A stretch of DNA of 64,000 nt, from positions 310,001 to 374,000 of the forward strand of contig CAVXUW010000002.1 of NCBI GenBank assembly GCA_963765105.1, given 5' to 3'. Source of the stretch: CALMEC01 sp963765105. GTDB taxonomy: Bacteria; Actinomycetota; Thermoleophilia; Miltoncostaeales; Miltoncostaeaceae. The notes beneath the pieces were generated by a model that worked only from the letters and a program-made list of their open reading frames with translations, did no database searches and was not told where the DNA came from. This document shows, in pieces, positions 8,654 to 17,385 of the stretch. Position 1 is the first letter of the stretch, and the number at the start of each line of letters is the position of its first letter. The position numbers were made by a program, and so were the translations under genes.

Positions 8654-9043
8654 ATGCCTGAGACCCCAACCGTCCCGCCGTCCGCGCGCCCCCAGATCGG
8701 CGTGATTGAGCCCGGGGTAATCCGCCTCGACACACCCGATGAGGACCTGTGGACCGATGACTCGGGCACCGACTACAGCGGCTGGTTCTGTGTGCGCACC
8801 GACCCGTGGCCCTGCCCGGCCGATGGTTGCGCCTTCGTCGCCCAGTTCCTTACTGCAGCACACCTCGTGATCGTCTGGCCGGAGGGTGACGACCCGGCAC
8901 TGCTTCGCCACAGTGCGCACGCCCGAGATGTCGGTCGCAACCCCAAGGTGCTGGAGTACGAACCCGCCTTCGGGCCCGCCTGCTCCTACTACCAATGGGA
9001 AGCTGCCGGCAACCCCGTGCACGGCGTTCGAGCCGAGGCGTAG
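8654..9043 (+). CDS. Conserved-looking hypothetical protein with a Cys/His cluster
   Basis: I do not recognise this 129-residue protein. It is acidic in its first half (DTPDEDLWTDDSGTDYSGWF) and has CPADGC (residues 55-60), with histidines near 70 and 86-90, a spacing that could bind a metal as an atypical zinc finger. It lacks a signal peptide. It has its own putative leaderless promoter just after selB, 37 bases before chrA. Codon use and GC content match the neighbours, so it is likely a real gene. Confidence 0.6.
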   Translation: MPETPTVPPSARPQIGVIEPGVIRLDTPDEDLWTDDSGTDYSGWFCVRTDPWPCPADGCAFVAQFLTAAHLVIVWPEGDDPALLRHSAHARDVGRNPKVLEYEPAFGPACSYYQWEAAGNPVHGVRAEA

Positions 9044-9079
9044 GCGTACCCGAGGACGCTCGGTCGCGGCCCGAATGAG

Positions 9080-10369
9080 ATGAATCCGTCGACAGGTGGT
9101 CCACCGAACCCCGCCGAGAGCGAACCGGTCTCGCCCGACGCGCCAACCTGGGCCACCGCAATGAGGTTCTGGCTCCGCCTGGGGTGCATCTCGTTCGGCG
9201 GACCCGCCGGGCAGGTGGCGATCATGCACGACGAGCTGGTCGAGCGGCGCGGGTGGATCTCAGAGAGCCGCTTTCTCCACGCGCTCGCCTTCTGCTTCGC
9301 TTTGCCGGGGCCCGAGGCGCAGCAGCTTGCGACCTACGTGGGCTGGCGCTTACATGGCATTCGCGGCGCCCTTGCGGCCGGTGGCCTGTTCGTCCTTCCC
9401 AGCTTTGTCGTGTTGTGCGGGCTGGCGTACGTCTATGTCGAGTTCGGTGATGTCGCGACCGTCGCAGGGGTTGTCCGGGGACTCGGCGGGGCAGTCGTCG
9501 GGCTCGTCTTGGCGGCGGTGCTTCGCATTGGGGGGCGTGTGGCAAAGACACCCGTTGCGCTTGTGCTGGCCGCGGCGGCGTTCGCGGCGATGGTGGCGGG
9601 CGTCCCCTTTCCCGCGATCTTGGTGGCCGCCGCCCTGATCGGAATTGCCGGCGAGCGGATACGTCCCGGGTCGTTCCCCGGGCTGGGGCATGACGACGGC
9701 CCCGCCGATGAGGCCCCAAACTCACCACCGACTCGGGCGGTGGGCCGCGCGGTCGGGATGCTGGCCGCCTGGCTCATTCCCATCGGTGCTCTCCTCCTCG
9801 TGGGTGGGGTCATCGCCGACCTCGCGGGATTCTTCTCCCTGGCCGCACTGATCACGTTCGGCGGCGCGTATGCCGTGCTGCCGTTCGTCGCCGATCAGGC
9901 AGTCAACAACTTCGGTTGGTTGACCTCACGCGACATGGTGGCGGGCCTCGCCCTCGGCGAGACCACGCCGGGACCGCTCATCATGGTCAACACGTTTGTC
10001 GGCTACATGGCCGGACAGACAACCCATCACTCTCATGCATGGGCACTGGCGGGGGCATCGGTCGCGACGCTCGCCACGTTCGCTCCGTCATTCGCATTCA
10101 TCGTGATCGGCGGCCCGTTCGTGGATCGGATGCCGCGCCGCGGGCGGCTTGCCAGCGCGCTGCACGGGGTCAGCGTCGCGGTCGTCGGTGCCATTGCTGC
10201 CCTGGCGGTGTTCGTCGGGCGCCACGTCTTGTGGGTCGACGGGCGACTCGACTGGCTGGCGATCGTCCTTGCCGTTGGTGCAGTGATTGCTCTTGCTCGT
10301 TTTCGCGTCAACGTTCTCTGGATCGTTGCCGTGAGTGCAGCGGCCGGAATGATCCTCGGGCCATTCTGA
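9080..10369 (+). CDS. chrA: Chromate transporter, ChrA (CHR) family, two-domain form
   Basis: A 429-residue membrane protein with two homologous CHR halves, as in long-chain ChrA proteins that export chromate. The first half opens with FWLRLGCISFGGPAGQVAIM near residue 30 and the second with LAALITFGGAYAVLPFVADQ near residue 255. Both have the GGP/GGA signature. About ten to twelve hydrophobic segments are visible. Biological substrates of this family are not always chromate. It lies alone between an unknown gene and the BMP operon. Confidence 0.88.
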   Translation: MNPSTGGPPNPAESEPVSPDAPTWATAMRFWLRLGCISFGGPAGQVAIMHDELVERRGWISESRFLHALAFCFALPGPEAQQLATYVGWRLHGIRGALAAGGLFVLPSFVVLCGLAYVYVEFGDVATVAGVVRGLGGAVVGLVLAAVLRIGGRVAKTPVALVLAAAAFAAMVAGVPFPAILVAAALIGIAGERIRPGSFPGLGHDDGPADEAPNSPPTRAVGRAVGMLAAWLIPIGALLLVGGVIADLAGFFSLAALITFGGAYAVLPFVADQAVNNFGWLTSRDMVAGLALGETTPGPLIMVNTFVGYMAGQTTHHSHAWALAGASVATLATFAPSFAFIVIGGPFVDRMPRRGRLASALHGVSVAVVGAIAALAVFVGRHVLWVDGRLDWLAIVLAVGAVIALARFRVNVLWIVAVSAAAGMILGPF

Positions 10370-10788
10370 AACGTGAGTGGTGTTCAATGATGGTGCGATG
10401 TCGATCGTTCCTCGATCAACGGGCTCTTCGGCTCCGGTGGATCGAACACCGCTTGCGATACCGACGAGGCAATCGCTGACGCGATCGCGGCGGAAATGGA
10501 ACGTGGGCGGCGCCCGCGACAAGCAGTTTCGTCGACAGCTCGGACTTCTCCGCCGCCGTGGACACCGACGATGTGGGCCACGCTCGTGCGGCTCAGGTGA
10601 TCTCCGGTAGTGAGCGACTGGTCGGTACCGACCAAAATTTCGTGCTCGTCGCGGTGAGGTTTCGGTTTCGTGATCCGCTCCCCACCGCCCCTCGATCAAT
10701 AGACTCCAACGCATTCATGAGATGCGCGTCGGTCGCTCGGCAGCATTGGTGCCGTCGGCGAACAATTCCACGAGGGGGGCACCAACTG
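10370..10788. other. Intergenic region upstream of the BMP operon
   Basis: This 419-base stretch holds no gene that I can defend. Short coding-like runs such as DEAIADAIAAEMERGRR occur in one frame but end in stops without a start, so a decayed gene is possible. It contains a perfect 16-base palindrome at 10619-10634. A TAGACT at 10700-10705 could be a -10. I saw no purine riboswitch. Confidence 0.5.
10619..10634. promoter_or_regulatory. Perfect 16-base palindrome upstream of the BMP operon
   Basis: TGGTCGGTACCGACCA equals its own reverse complement. It lies 154 bases upstream of the lipoprotein start and 65 bases upstream of a possible -10, so it is a good candidate operator for a dimeric regulator. 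Confidence 0.5.
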
Positions 10789-11871
10789 ATGAAAAGCTCA
10801 ATCACACGGCTTGCGGTTTCCGTTTCCGCCGCCGCGGCATTGTCGTTCGCGCTTGTCGCCTGCGGCGACGACGGGGGCTCGGGCAGTGGCACGGCGGCGA
10901 GCACCACCGACGCCGCACCGGCCGCACCGGCCAACTGCGAGACCCCAGAGAATTTCTGCGTCGGTCTCGTCACCGACGTCGGCAAGATCGACGACAAATC
11001 CTTCAACCAGTCCGCCTGGGAGGGTGTCAAGGCCGCGCAGAAGGACCTGGGTGCGCAGATCGATTTCATCGAGACCACCGACAAGAAGGACTACGCCGCC
11101 AACATCGGTACCTTCGTCGACCAGAAGTTTGACGCAATTGTGACCGTCGGCTTCGCACTCGGCGAGGCCACCACGACCGCCGCCGCCGCCAACCCGAACA
11201 TCAAGTTCATCGGCGTCGACCAGTTCCAGGCGAAAGAGTCACCCAACGTCACCGGCCTCGTCTTCAACGAGGACAAGTCCGGATTCCTGGCCGGTGCGCT
11301 CGCGGGCTACCTCACCAAGAGCAACACCGTTGCCGCCGTGCTGGGCACCAACCTCGTGCCCCCGGTCGTGGCCTTCAAAGAGGGTTACGAAGCCGGCGCC
11401 AAGTACGCCAACCCCAAGGTGAAGGTCCTCTCGACCTACCACCCGGGTGGTCTGGACGTGGCGTTCAACGACCCGGCGTTCGGTGCCAACACCGCCAAGC
11501 AGGCCATTGACCAGGGTGCAGACGTCGTGTTCGGCGCTGGCGGCAACACCGGTAACGGTGCCCTGGCCGAAGTCGCAAAGAAGGGTGGCAAGGCCTTCTG
11601 CATCGGTGTCGACACCGACCAGTGGTTGACCGTCCCCGAAGCACATCCCTGCCTCGTGACGAGTGCCACGAAGCTCATCACTCCCGGTGTGAGCGACCTG
11701 CTCAAAGCCGTCAAGGACGGTTCGGTGAAGCCCGGCAACACCTTTGGTGGCGCTGCGCTCGCTCCGTACCACGACTTCGAGAGCAAGATCCCAGCTGACG
11801 TCAAGGACAAGATCACGGAGTTGACCCCCAAGGTCGTCTCCGGTGAGGTCCCCACCGGCTACAAGCCGTAA
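10789..11871 (+). CDS. BMP-family nucleoside-binding lipoprotein
   Basis: A 360-residue substrate-binding lipoprotein of the BMP/Med (PnrA, NupA) family, which captures purine or other nucleosides outside the membrane for an ABC importer. The N-terminus is a lipoprotein signal with lipobox LVAC, cysteine at residue 25, followed by a Ser/Gly/Ala linker. The body contains FCVGLVTDVGKIDDKSFNQS, the usual N-terminal motif of the family. The ATG at 10789 follows a GGGGGG-type ribosome binding site and is preferred over an upstream GTG because it places the signal peptide at the start. Two permeases and an ATPase follow in one operon. Confidence 0.93.
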   Translation: MKSSITRLAVSVSAAAALSFALVACGDDGGSGSGTAASTTDAAPAAPANCETPENFCVGLVTDVGKIDDKSFNQSAWEGVKAAQKDLGAQIDFIETTDKKDYAANIGTFVDQKFDAIVTVGFALGEATTTAAAANPNIKFIGVDQFQAKESPNVTGLVFNEDKSGFLAGALAGYLTKSNTVAAVLGTNLVPPVVAFKEGYEAGAKYANPKVKVLSTYHPGGLDVAFNDPAFGANTAKQAIDQGADVVFGAGGNTGNGALAEVAKKGGKAFCIGVDTDQWLTVPEAHPCLVTSATKLITPGVSDLLKAVKDGSVKPGNTFGGAALAPYHDFESKIPADVKDKITELTPKVVSGEVPTGYKP

Positions 11872-11895
11872 GCGACTGACGGACGGAGGCCAAGG

Positions 11896-13041
11896 GTGAC
11901 CGGAGAGGCACACGCCGCACCGGTCACCCCTGAGCCTCCTCCGGCTCCCTCGCGGGGTGGGGTGAGGGCGCCCGGCTGGCTGCGATCGGCCATGATTCCG
12001 GTCGTGGCGGTCGTCTTCGGCCTGATCATCGGGGCCGTCTTGATTGCCACCGTCGGGGCGAGCCCGTTCGAGGCCTACGGCGCGATGTGGGAAGGAGCCC
12101 TCGGTAGTGGCGATGCCTTCCTGCGCACCCTGGAGAAGGCCACGCCGCTCATTCTCGGCGGCCTTGCGGTGGCGTTCGCGTTCAAGGCCGGCCTGTTCAA
12201 TATCGGCGGGCAGGGGCAGTTGCTCCTTGGCGCCAGCTTCGCCGCCTGGGCCGGATTCACCTTTGAGATGCCGGGCATCCTGCACATCCCGTTTGCTCTC
12301 ATCGTTGGCGCCCTGGCGGCGGCCACTCTCGGCGGAATCGTCGGCTACCTCAAGGCCTATCGCGGGACCCACGAGGTCATCAGCACCATCATGTTCAACT
12401 TCGTGGCCGCCAACCTCACCGACTGGCTGGCCAATCGGGGAGGTCCGTGGGCCGACCCGCCCGAGACCAACCCCTCCAACCTCGCGCGCACACCGCTGGT
12501 CAACGACTCGGCGAAGATTCCCGACGTGCTCGGGATTCCGGCGGGTTTTCTCGTCGCCGTGGTCGCGGCGCTTTTCTGTTGGTGGCTTCTGGAGCGCACC
12601 ACGTTCGGTTTCGAGATCCGCACGGTGGGCCTCAATCGTCACGCCGCAAACTACGCGGGGATCGGCGTCGGCAGGATCACAATACTGGCGATGGTGATCA
12701 GCGCATTTCTCGCCGGCCTGGGCGGCGGAATTGAAACGCTCGGTGTCGACGGTCGGTTTGAACCTGGCTTCAATACTGGCTTGGGCTTTGACGGCATCAC
12801 GATTGCGCTCTTGGCGCGTACCAACCCCATCGCGGTCATCCCTGCAGCAGTCCTTCTCGGAGCCATGGACGCGGGTGCGAGCCTGATGCAGTCGCGAACC
12901 AGCGTCGAGCCGGAGATCATCAGCATCATCCAGGCGGTCATCCTCTTCTTCGTTGCCGCCCCCTCGGTGGTGCGGTGGCTTATTCGCCGCAAAAGCGACG
13001 AGGACGAGCAGCTTCAGCTCACGACGGGATGGGGCGGATGA
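11896..13041 (+). CDS. Nucleoside ABC transporter permease 1 (NupB-like)
   Basis: A 381-residue BPD_transp_2 type inner membrane protein with about nine hydrophobic segments. The segment LILGGLAVAFAFKAGLFNIGGQGQ-type region (FKAGLFNIGGQGQ near residue 95) is the hallmark of permeases that pair with BMP binding proteins. The GTG at 11896 follows GGAGGCCAAG. Its stop overlaps the start of permease 2 (ATGA), so the two half-channels are coupled. Confidence 0.92.
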   Translation: MTGEAHAAPVTPEPPPAPSRGGVRAPGWLRSAMIPVVAVVFGLIIGAVLIATVGASPFEAYGAMWEGALGSGDAFLRTLEKATPLILGGLAVAFAFKAGLFNIGGQGQLLLGASFAAWAGFTFEMPGILHIPFALIVGALAAATLGGIVGYLKAYRGTHEVISTIMFNFVAANLTDWLANRGGPWADPPETNPSNLARTPLVNDSAKIPDVLGIPAGFLVAVVAALFCWWLLERTTFGFEIRTVGLNRHAANYAGIGVGRITILAMVISAFLAGLGGGIETLGVDGRFEPGFNTGLGFDGITIALLARTNPIAVIPAAVLLGAMDAGASLMQSRTSVEPEIISIIQAVILFFVAAPSVVRWLIRRKSDEDEQLQLTTGWGG

Positions 13042-14024
13042 CACTCGACCGTCGCACCAAACGGATCATCAACTGGTCGCTCGTTGGCCTCGTCATCCTC
13101 GGCTGGATCGTTGCCTACTTCTGGGACAAGAACCAGACCAATGCGGTCGCGGCACGCACCGTTCGCGAGACGGCACCGCTCGTTCTCGGGGCCCTGTGCG
13201 GCGTGATCGGCGAACGCTCGGGTGTGTTCAACATTGGCATCGAAGGACAGATGCTCTTCGCGGCGTTCACTGGCTTTATGGCGGCGTCGTACTCCGGCAG
13301 CCTTGTTGTGGGACTGGCTGTCGGCCTCGCCGGGGCCATGATGCTGGGCCTGTTCCTGGCCTGGGCAGCCGTCACGTTGAAAATGGACCAGATCATCGCC
13401 GGCACCATCATCAACATCTTCGCCCTCGGTGTCACCTCGTTCTACTACGTGCAGGGACGTACCATGCCGCCGGTGCCGGAGTGGTCGGTCCCCGGCCTGT
13501 CGAAGCTGCCCATCATCGGCCGTGCCGTCTTCGAGAACGGGCCGCTGACCTTCGTCTCGCTCATCGCCGTCGGTGTTGTCACCGTTGCCCTCTTCAAGAC
13601 GCGTTGGGGACTTCGCACTCGAGCAATCGGTGAGCACCCCGGTGCCGCCGACACCGTCGGAATCAGCGTGATCAAGACCCGCTACATCAACCTCATCATC
13701 GCGGCGGGCCTCTCTGGGTTAGCCGGTCTTCATCTCGTTCAGGTGGCCAGCTCGTTCAACCGGGGAATGTCGAACGGCCTCGGGTTCATCGCCCTGGCAG
13801 TCATGATCATCGGGCGGTGGCACCCTGTGGGTGCCCTCAACGGCGCGCTTTTGTTCGGATTTCTCATCGCTCTGCAGTCGCAGTTTCAGTTCAACCAGGC
13901 GCTCGATATCCCGCCGCAGTTCTTCGGAATGCTGCCGTACTTGTTCACCATCATTGTGCTGGCAGTCTCGGGCCTGTCGGCACGGCCACCCGCCGCCGGC
14001 GGTAAACCGTACGAGAAAGAATGA
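13038..14024 (+). CDS. Nucleoside ABC transporter permease 2 (NupC-like)
   Basis: A 328-residue membrane permease of the same superfamily as its neighbour. It has the motif ERSGVFNIGIEGQMLF near residue 55, the second-permease version of the family signature. About eight to nine membrane segments are visible. The ATG at 13038 overlaps the preceding stop, and its own stop overlaps the ATPase start, so the operon is translationally coupled throughout. Confidence 0.92.
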   Translation: MTLDRRTKRIINWSLVGLVILGWIVAYFWDKNQTNAVAARTVRETAPLVLGALCGVIGERSGVFNIGIEGQMLFAAFTGFMAASYSGSLVVGLAVGLAGAMMLGLFLAWAAVTLKMDQIIAGTIINIFALGVTSFYYVQGRTMPPVPEWSVPGLSKLPIIGRAVFENGPLTFVSLIAVGVVTVALFKTRWGLRTRAIGEHPGAADTVGISVIKTRYINLIIAAGLSGLAGLHLVQVASSFNRGMSNGLGFIALAVMIIGRWHPVGALNGALLFGFLIALQSQFQFNQALDIPPQFFGMLPYLFTIIVLAVSGLSARPPAAGGKPYEKE

Positions 14025-15541
14025 AGAACGTCCTTCTCGAAGCCACGGGTATCACGAAACGATTCCCCGGCGTCGTCGCCAACGAGGACGTAAGCCTCGC
14101 GCTGCACGAAGGCGAGATCCTCGGCCTGCTCGGCGAGAACGGTGCCGGCAAGTCAACGCTGGTGAAAATGCTGTTCGGCCTCTACGCGCCCGACGAGGGC
14201 ACGATCCGGCTGCACGGTGAAGAGGTCCACTTTCACGATCCGGGCGATGCCATTCGCCGTGGTATCGGCATGGTGCACCAGCATTTCCAGCTCGTGCCTC
14301 CACTCAGCGTCACTGAGAACATCATCCTTGGGGCCGAACCCCTTCGCGGCCGTTTCCTCGACCTCGATGCCGCCGAGAAGCGCGTCGCGGAGATCTCCGC
14401 TCAGTACGGTCTGGATGTCGATCCCACCGCCCTGGTCGAAGACCTGCCCGTGGGTGTGCAGCAACGGGTGGAAATCCTCAAGGCGCTCTACCGGAGCGCC
14501 GAGATTCTCTTTCTCGACGAGCCTACCGCGGTGCTCACGCCACAGGAGACCGACGAGCTACTTCAGGTCATGCGCGACCTCGCCAAATCCGGTGTGGGCA
14601 TCATCTTCATCACCCACAAGCTTCGCGAGGTGCTGGCGGTTACTGATCGCGTGGCGGTGATGCGCCGGGGCAGGCTCGTGGCCGATGTGCCTACTGCGGG
14701 CTCCACCCGCGAGAGCCTGGCCGAGGCCATGGTGGGTCGAGCGGTTGTGTTGAGGGTTGACAAGAAGCCGGCAACGCCGGGTGATGTGGTGCTCGATATC
14801 CGCAGCCTCCAGGTGAAGGACAGCCGCAACCAAGTGGCGGTGCGTGATCTCAGCCTCGAGGTGCGCGCTGGCGAGATCGTCGGTATCGCCGGGGTCCAAG
14901 GCAACGGTCAGCGCGAGCTCGTGGAGGCGCTCACCGGCATCCGGCCGGTGGTCGACGGCTCCGTCACCATTTCCGGGCACGACGCCACCCACGCCGGCCC
15001 GCGCGAAATTCACAACCTCGGTGTCTCACACATTCCCGAGGACCGTGAGAAGGACGGCTTCGTCGGTGCGTACAGCGTCGCAGACAACCTGGTGCTCACC
15101 AGCTACTACGAGAAGCCGTTCGCCCAGCGCGGTGTGCGCCAGTGGGACAAAATCACCGCACGCGCACGCGAGCTGGTGCAGCAGTTCGACGTTCGCACAC
15201 CGGGCATCGGCACCCGGGTGAAGTCCCTCTCGGGAGGCAACAAACAGAAGGTCATCGTCGCGCGTGAGCTGAGCGACCCCGGCAACTGTCTCGTCATCGC
15301 CTCCCAACCCACCCGGGGCGTCGACGTCGGCTCCATCGAGTTCATTCACAACCAACTGGTCGCCACCCGCGACCGCGGCGTGGCCGTGCTGCTGGTCTCG
15401 GCCGAACTCGATGAGATCTTCGGCCTGGCCGATCGTATCGCGGTGATGTACGAAGGCCGCATCGTCGCCACCCTGGACGCCGCCACCGCCACCCGAGAAA
15501 ACGTGGGCCTCCTCATGGCCGGCGGCGGCGGCGAGCATTGA
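14021..15541 (+). CDS. Nucleoside ABC transporter ATP-binding protein (two NBDs)
   Basis: A 506-residue protein with two fused nucleotide-binding domains. The first has Walker A GENGAGKST (residues 38-46), the variant signature VGVQQRVEILKALY and Walker B EILFLDEPTAVLTP. The second has signature LSGGNKQKVIVAREL and the atypical Walker B-like ASQPTRGVDVG, normal for the second domain in this family. With the BMP lipoprotein and two permeases it forms a complete importer. It is the last gene of the operon. Confidence 0.94.
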   Translation: MKNVLLEATGITKRFPGVVANEDVSLALHEGEILGLLGENGAGKSTLVKMLFGLYAPDEGTIRLHGEEVHFHDPGDAIRRGIGMVHQHFQLVPPLSVTENIILGAEPLRGRFLDLDAAEKRVAEISAQYGLDVDPTALVEDLPVGVQQRVEILKALYRSAEILFLDEPTAVLTPQETDELLQVMRDLAKSGVGIIFITHKLREVLAVTDRVAVMRRGRLVADVPTAGSTRESLAEAMVGRAVVLRVDKKPATPGDVVLDIRSLQVKDSRNQVAVRDLSLEVRAGEIVGIAGVQGNGQRELVEALTGIRPVVDGSVTISGHDATHAGPREIHNLGVSHIPEDREKDGFVGAYSVADNLVLTSYYEKPFAQRGVRQWDKITARARELVQQFDVRTPGIGTRVKSLSGGNKQKVIVARELSDPGNCLVIASQPTRGVDVGSIEFIHNQLVATRDRGVAVLLVSAELDEIFGLADRIAVMYEGRIVATLDAATATRENVGLLMAGGGGEH

Positions 15542-15612
15542 GGCGCGTTCCTGCCGGAAAGGATCCAGGAATTCGGACGATCACTGGGGCCTATCGTTTA
15601 CAGAGACACACT

Positions 15613-15634
15613 ACTGGTGTATGACTGGTGTGTG
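15613..15634. promoter_or_regulatory. Direct repeat at the vapB start
   Basis: ACTGGTGT occurs at 15613-15620 and again at 15624-15631, one helical turn apart, immediately before the vapB GTG. VapBC modules are usually self-repressed through sites like this, but the assignment is inferred from position only. Confidence 0.3.
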
Positions 15635-15835
15635 GCACGCACCAACATTGATATCGATGACGCGGCATGTGCAGCGGTGATGGAGCGCTATCAGCTTGAA
15701 TCCAAGCGTGATGCGGTGAACCTCGCGCTCCGACGTCTCGCCGCTGAACCGCTGAGTCTTGCCGATGCTCGGGGTCTTCGTGGCTCGGGCTGGGAAGGTG
15801 ATCTCAGCGAGCTGCGCGTCGCTCGCGCGCAGTGA
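15632..15835 (+). CDS. vapB: VapB-type antitoxin
   Basis: A 67-residue antitoxin of the VapB (type II, ribbon-helix-helix-like) family from the GTG at 15632. It begins ARTNIDIDDAACAAVMERY and continues ESKRDAVNLALRRLA, the typical short beta strand plus two helices. The C-terminal LADARGLRGSGWEGDLSELR is the segment that normally wraps the toxin. An upstream in-frame GTG at 15617 would add five residues. The stop overlaps the toxin start (GTGA). Confidence 0.85.
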   Translation: MARTNIDIDDAACAAVMERYQLESKRDAVNLALRRLAAEPLSLADARGLRGSGWEGDLSELRVARAQ

Positions 15836-16224
15836 TCGTTGTCGACACGTCGGCCTGGGTTGAGCTTCTGCGCGGTACGGGAACGGCCATCTGCGACGCG
15901 GTCGATGACCTTCTCGGCCAGGACATCGCGATCACCGAGGCGATCAACATGTAAGTCCTCGCCGGCGCTCGTGACGAATACCATCTCACTCAGCTGCGGG
16001 GCATGCTCGCACGGGCCACGCTCCTGCCCACTGCACCGGCGGACTATGACCAGGCCGCTGCTCTGCATCGCGCCTGTCGACGTGGTGGTGAGACGGTGAG
16101 AAAACTCATTGACTGCCTCATCGCCGCCGTCACCATCACGGCCGACGCCCAGATCCTCCACGCCGATGCCGACCTCGACACCCTCGCTCGACACACGCCT
16201 CTGCAGGTCTACGCTCTGAGATAG
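15832..16224 (+). pseudogene. vapC: VapC-type PIN toxin interrupted by an in-frame TAA
   Basis: Reading from the GTG that overlaps vapB gives IVVDTSAWVELLRGTGTA, a textbook PIN-domain N-terminus with the first catalytic Asp. Codon 41 at 15952-15954 is TAA. The same frame then continues as VLAGARDEYHLTQLRGML through DCLIAAVTITADAQILHADAD to a TAG at 16224, giving 131 codons in all, normal for VapC. In the family this region reads like NMEVLAGAR, so the stop replaces the conserved catalytic glutamate by one base change from GAA. No active full-length toxin is expected, while the antitoxin remains intact. An ATG at 16003 could in principle restart translation. Confidence 0.9.
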
Positions 16225-16282
16225 ATGGGAGCGCTCACGGCGTGTCCGCCGATCTGATCCCAACCGAGCACCCCGACATCGA

Positions 16283-16870
16283 CTAAATCCCCAGGGCCTT
16301 CTCCAACCTTTTCCGGAAGCGGGAGTCGGTGAGGCGTTGCCACCGGAGGAGAAACTCGGCATAGAGCTCGTCCCGTTCGTGGGTACGCCGGGCGAGGAGG
16401 GCCTCGATGCCGGGGCGTTCGTCGGTGGTACTCATCGCGTCGAGCTGCTCGCGGAAACGTTCGAAGGCGGCCTCGCGTTGGCGGGGATGGCCCCGGCCGT
16501 GCTGACCGGTGCTGCGCACCAATGAGCGCGCGGCCATTGCGTCACGCTCCGACAGGCGCTCCAGATGATCATGCAGGAGCGGCACTTGCACGTCACGGTC
16601 GTGGATGTCCCCAAGCACGTCCTGCAGCGCCTTGATCTCGTCGAGGTAGGGGGTGAGGTCGGTGGGGAAGGCCACCCGGAAGATCTCGAGCAGGTAGCGC
16701 AAGCGTTTGAACGCGATGCGCATATCGTGCAGCTCACGCACCCGCCCCGGAAACACGATGTAGCGCTCGTACGACCAGGCCTCGTCGATGCGCACCGCCA
16801 GGATGCGGCGGGCATTGCGTGGGAGTCGCTTCTGTGGGTCGAGTCCGGTGACCGGGCGGGGCTTCGCCAC
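16283..16870 (-). CDS. CHAD domain protein 1
   Basis: A 195-residue all-helical CHAD protein, a family whose conserved His, Arg and Lys residues bind polyphosphate. The signature is visible as VRELHDMRIAFKRLRYLLEI near residues 43-62, followed by ALQDVLGDIHDRDV. No signal peptide or membrane segment is seen. It starts with a GTG that shares bases with the stop of the second CHAD gene, so the two are coupled. It is shorter than many CHAD proteins (about 250 to 300 residues), and the two neighbours may form one functional unit. Confidence 0.85.
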   Translation of the reverse strand: MAKPRPVTGLDPQKRLPRNARRILAVRIDEAWSYERYIVFPGRVRELHDMRIAFKRLRYLLEIFRVAFPTDLTPYLDEIKALQDVLGDIHDRDVQVPLLHDHLERLSERDAMAARSLVRSTGQHGRGHPRQREAAFERFREQLDAMSTTDERPGIEALLARRTHERDELYAEFLLRWQRLTDSRFRKRLEKALGI

Positions 16871-17385
16871 TACAGCTCCAGTGATCCCGTGATGAGCTTG
16901 GCGGGGTCGACCCCGGAGTGCTTTCCCACCCAGGCCTCGAATCGGACGGCGAACTGCTCGGCCTCTAGGCGGTCGAACAGCGCGGTGATGTGCGCCGACT
17001 CGGCCGTACGTCGAGCGCGGTACTCGCCAACCAGGGCCTCGAGACCCACTTGCTCGCGAGGTTCCACTTCGTCGATGACACCAAGAAGCCCATCGATTGC
17101 CACGTCGAGGTCACGCGCAGCGCCCAACGTATCGGTGACCTCTTTGACGCTGGCCAGGTAGCGACGAAACGAACCGGTGGGGAAGGCTGCGGCAAAGGCA
17201 TCCATCGCCGCCCGAAGTCGACGGGACGACACGCGCATGTCATGCAGGAACTCAATGTCATCGCCGATGCGGGTGCCGACTTCGAAACTCATCATCTCGC
17301 GCCACCGCGTCAACACCACCCGGCCGGCCGCCTCACGAAATCGCAGGTCGGGTTGAAGCCCCGTTACGTCCCATGCGCGTGCCAC
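16870..17385 (-). CDS. CHAD domain protein 2
   Basis: A 171-residue CHAD protein with the signature EFLHDMRVSSRRLRAAMDAF followed by VTDTLGAARDLDVAIDGLL. The GTG at 17385 overlaps the stop of the upstream gene by one base and lets the protein begin ARAWDVTGLQ, a reasonable N-terminus. An upstream start at 17460 would overlap the RHH-like gene by 76 bases. Its close relation to the neighbouring CHAD protein and the tight spacing suggest tandem duplication. Confidence 0.83.
   Translation of the reverse strand: MARAWDVTGLQPDLRFREAAGRVVLTRWREMMSFEVGTRIGDDIEFLHDMRVSSRRLRAAMDAFAAAFPTGSFRRYLASVKEVTDTLGAARDLDVAIDGLLGVIDEVEPREQVGLEALVGEYRARRTAESAHITALFDRLEAEQFAVRFEAWVGKHSGVDPAKLITGSLEL

Noticed and set aside
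6785..9229. Long minus-strand open frame over selB
   Set aside because: Antisense shadow of selB and its neighbours; His/Arg-rich sequence with no domain.
11239..13044. Long minus-strand open frame over the BMP operon
   Set aside because: Shadow of the BMP lipoprotein and permease genes, with Asp/Arg/Gly-rich, domain-free sequence.
16225..16282. Terminator between vapC and the CHAD gene
   Set aside because: No stable hairpin followed by Ts is visible in this short gap.
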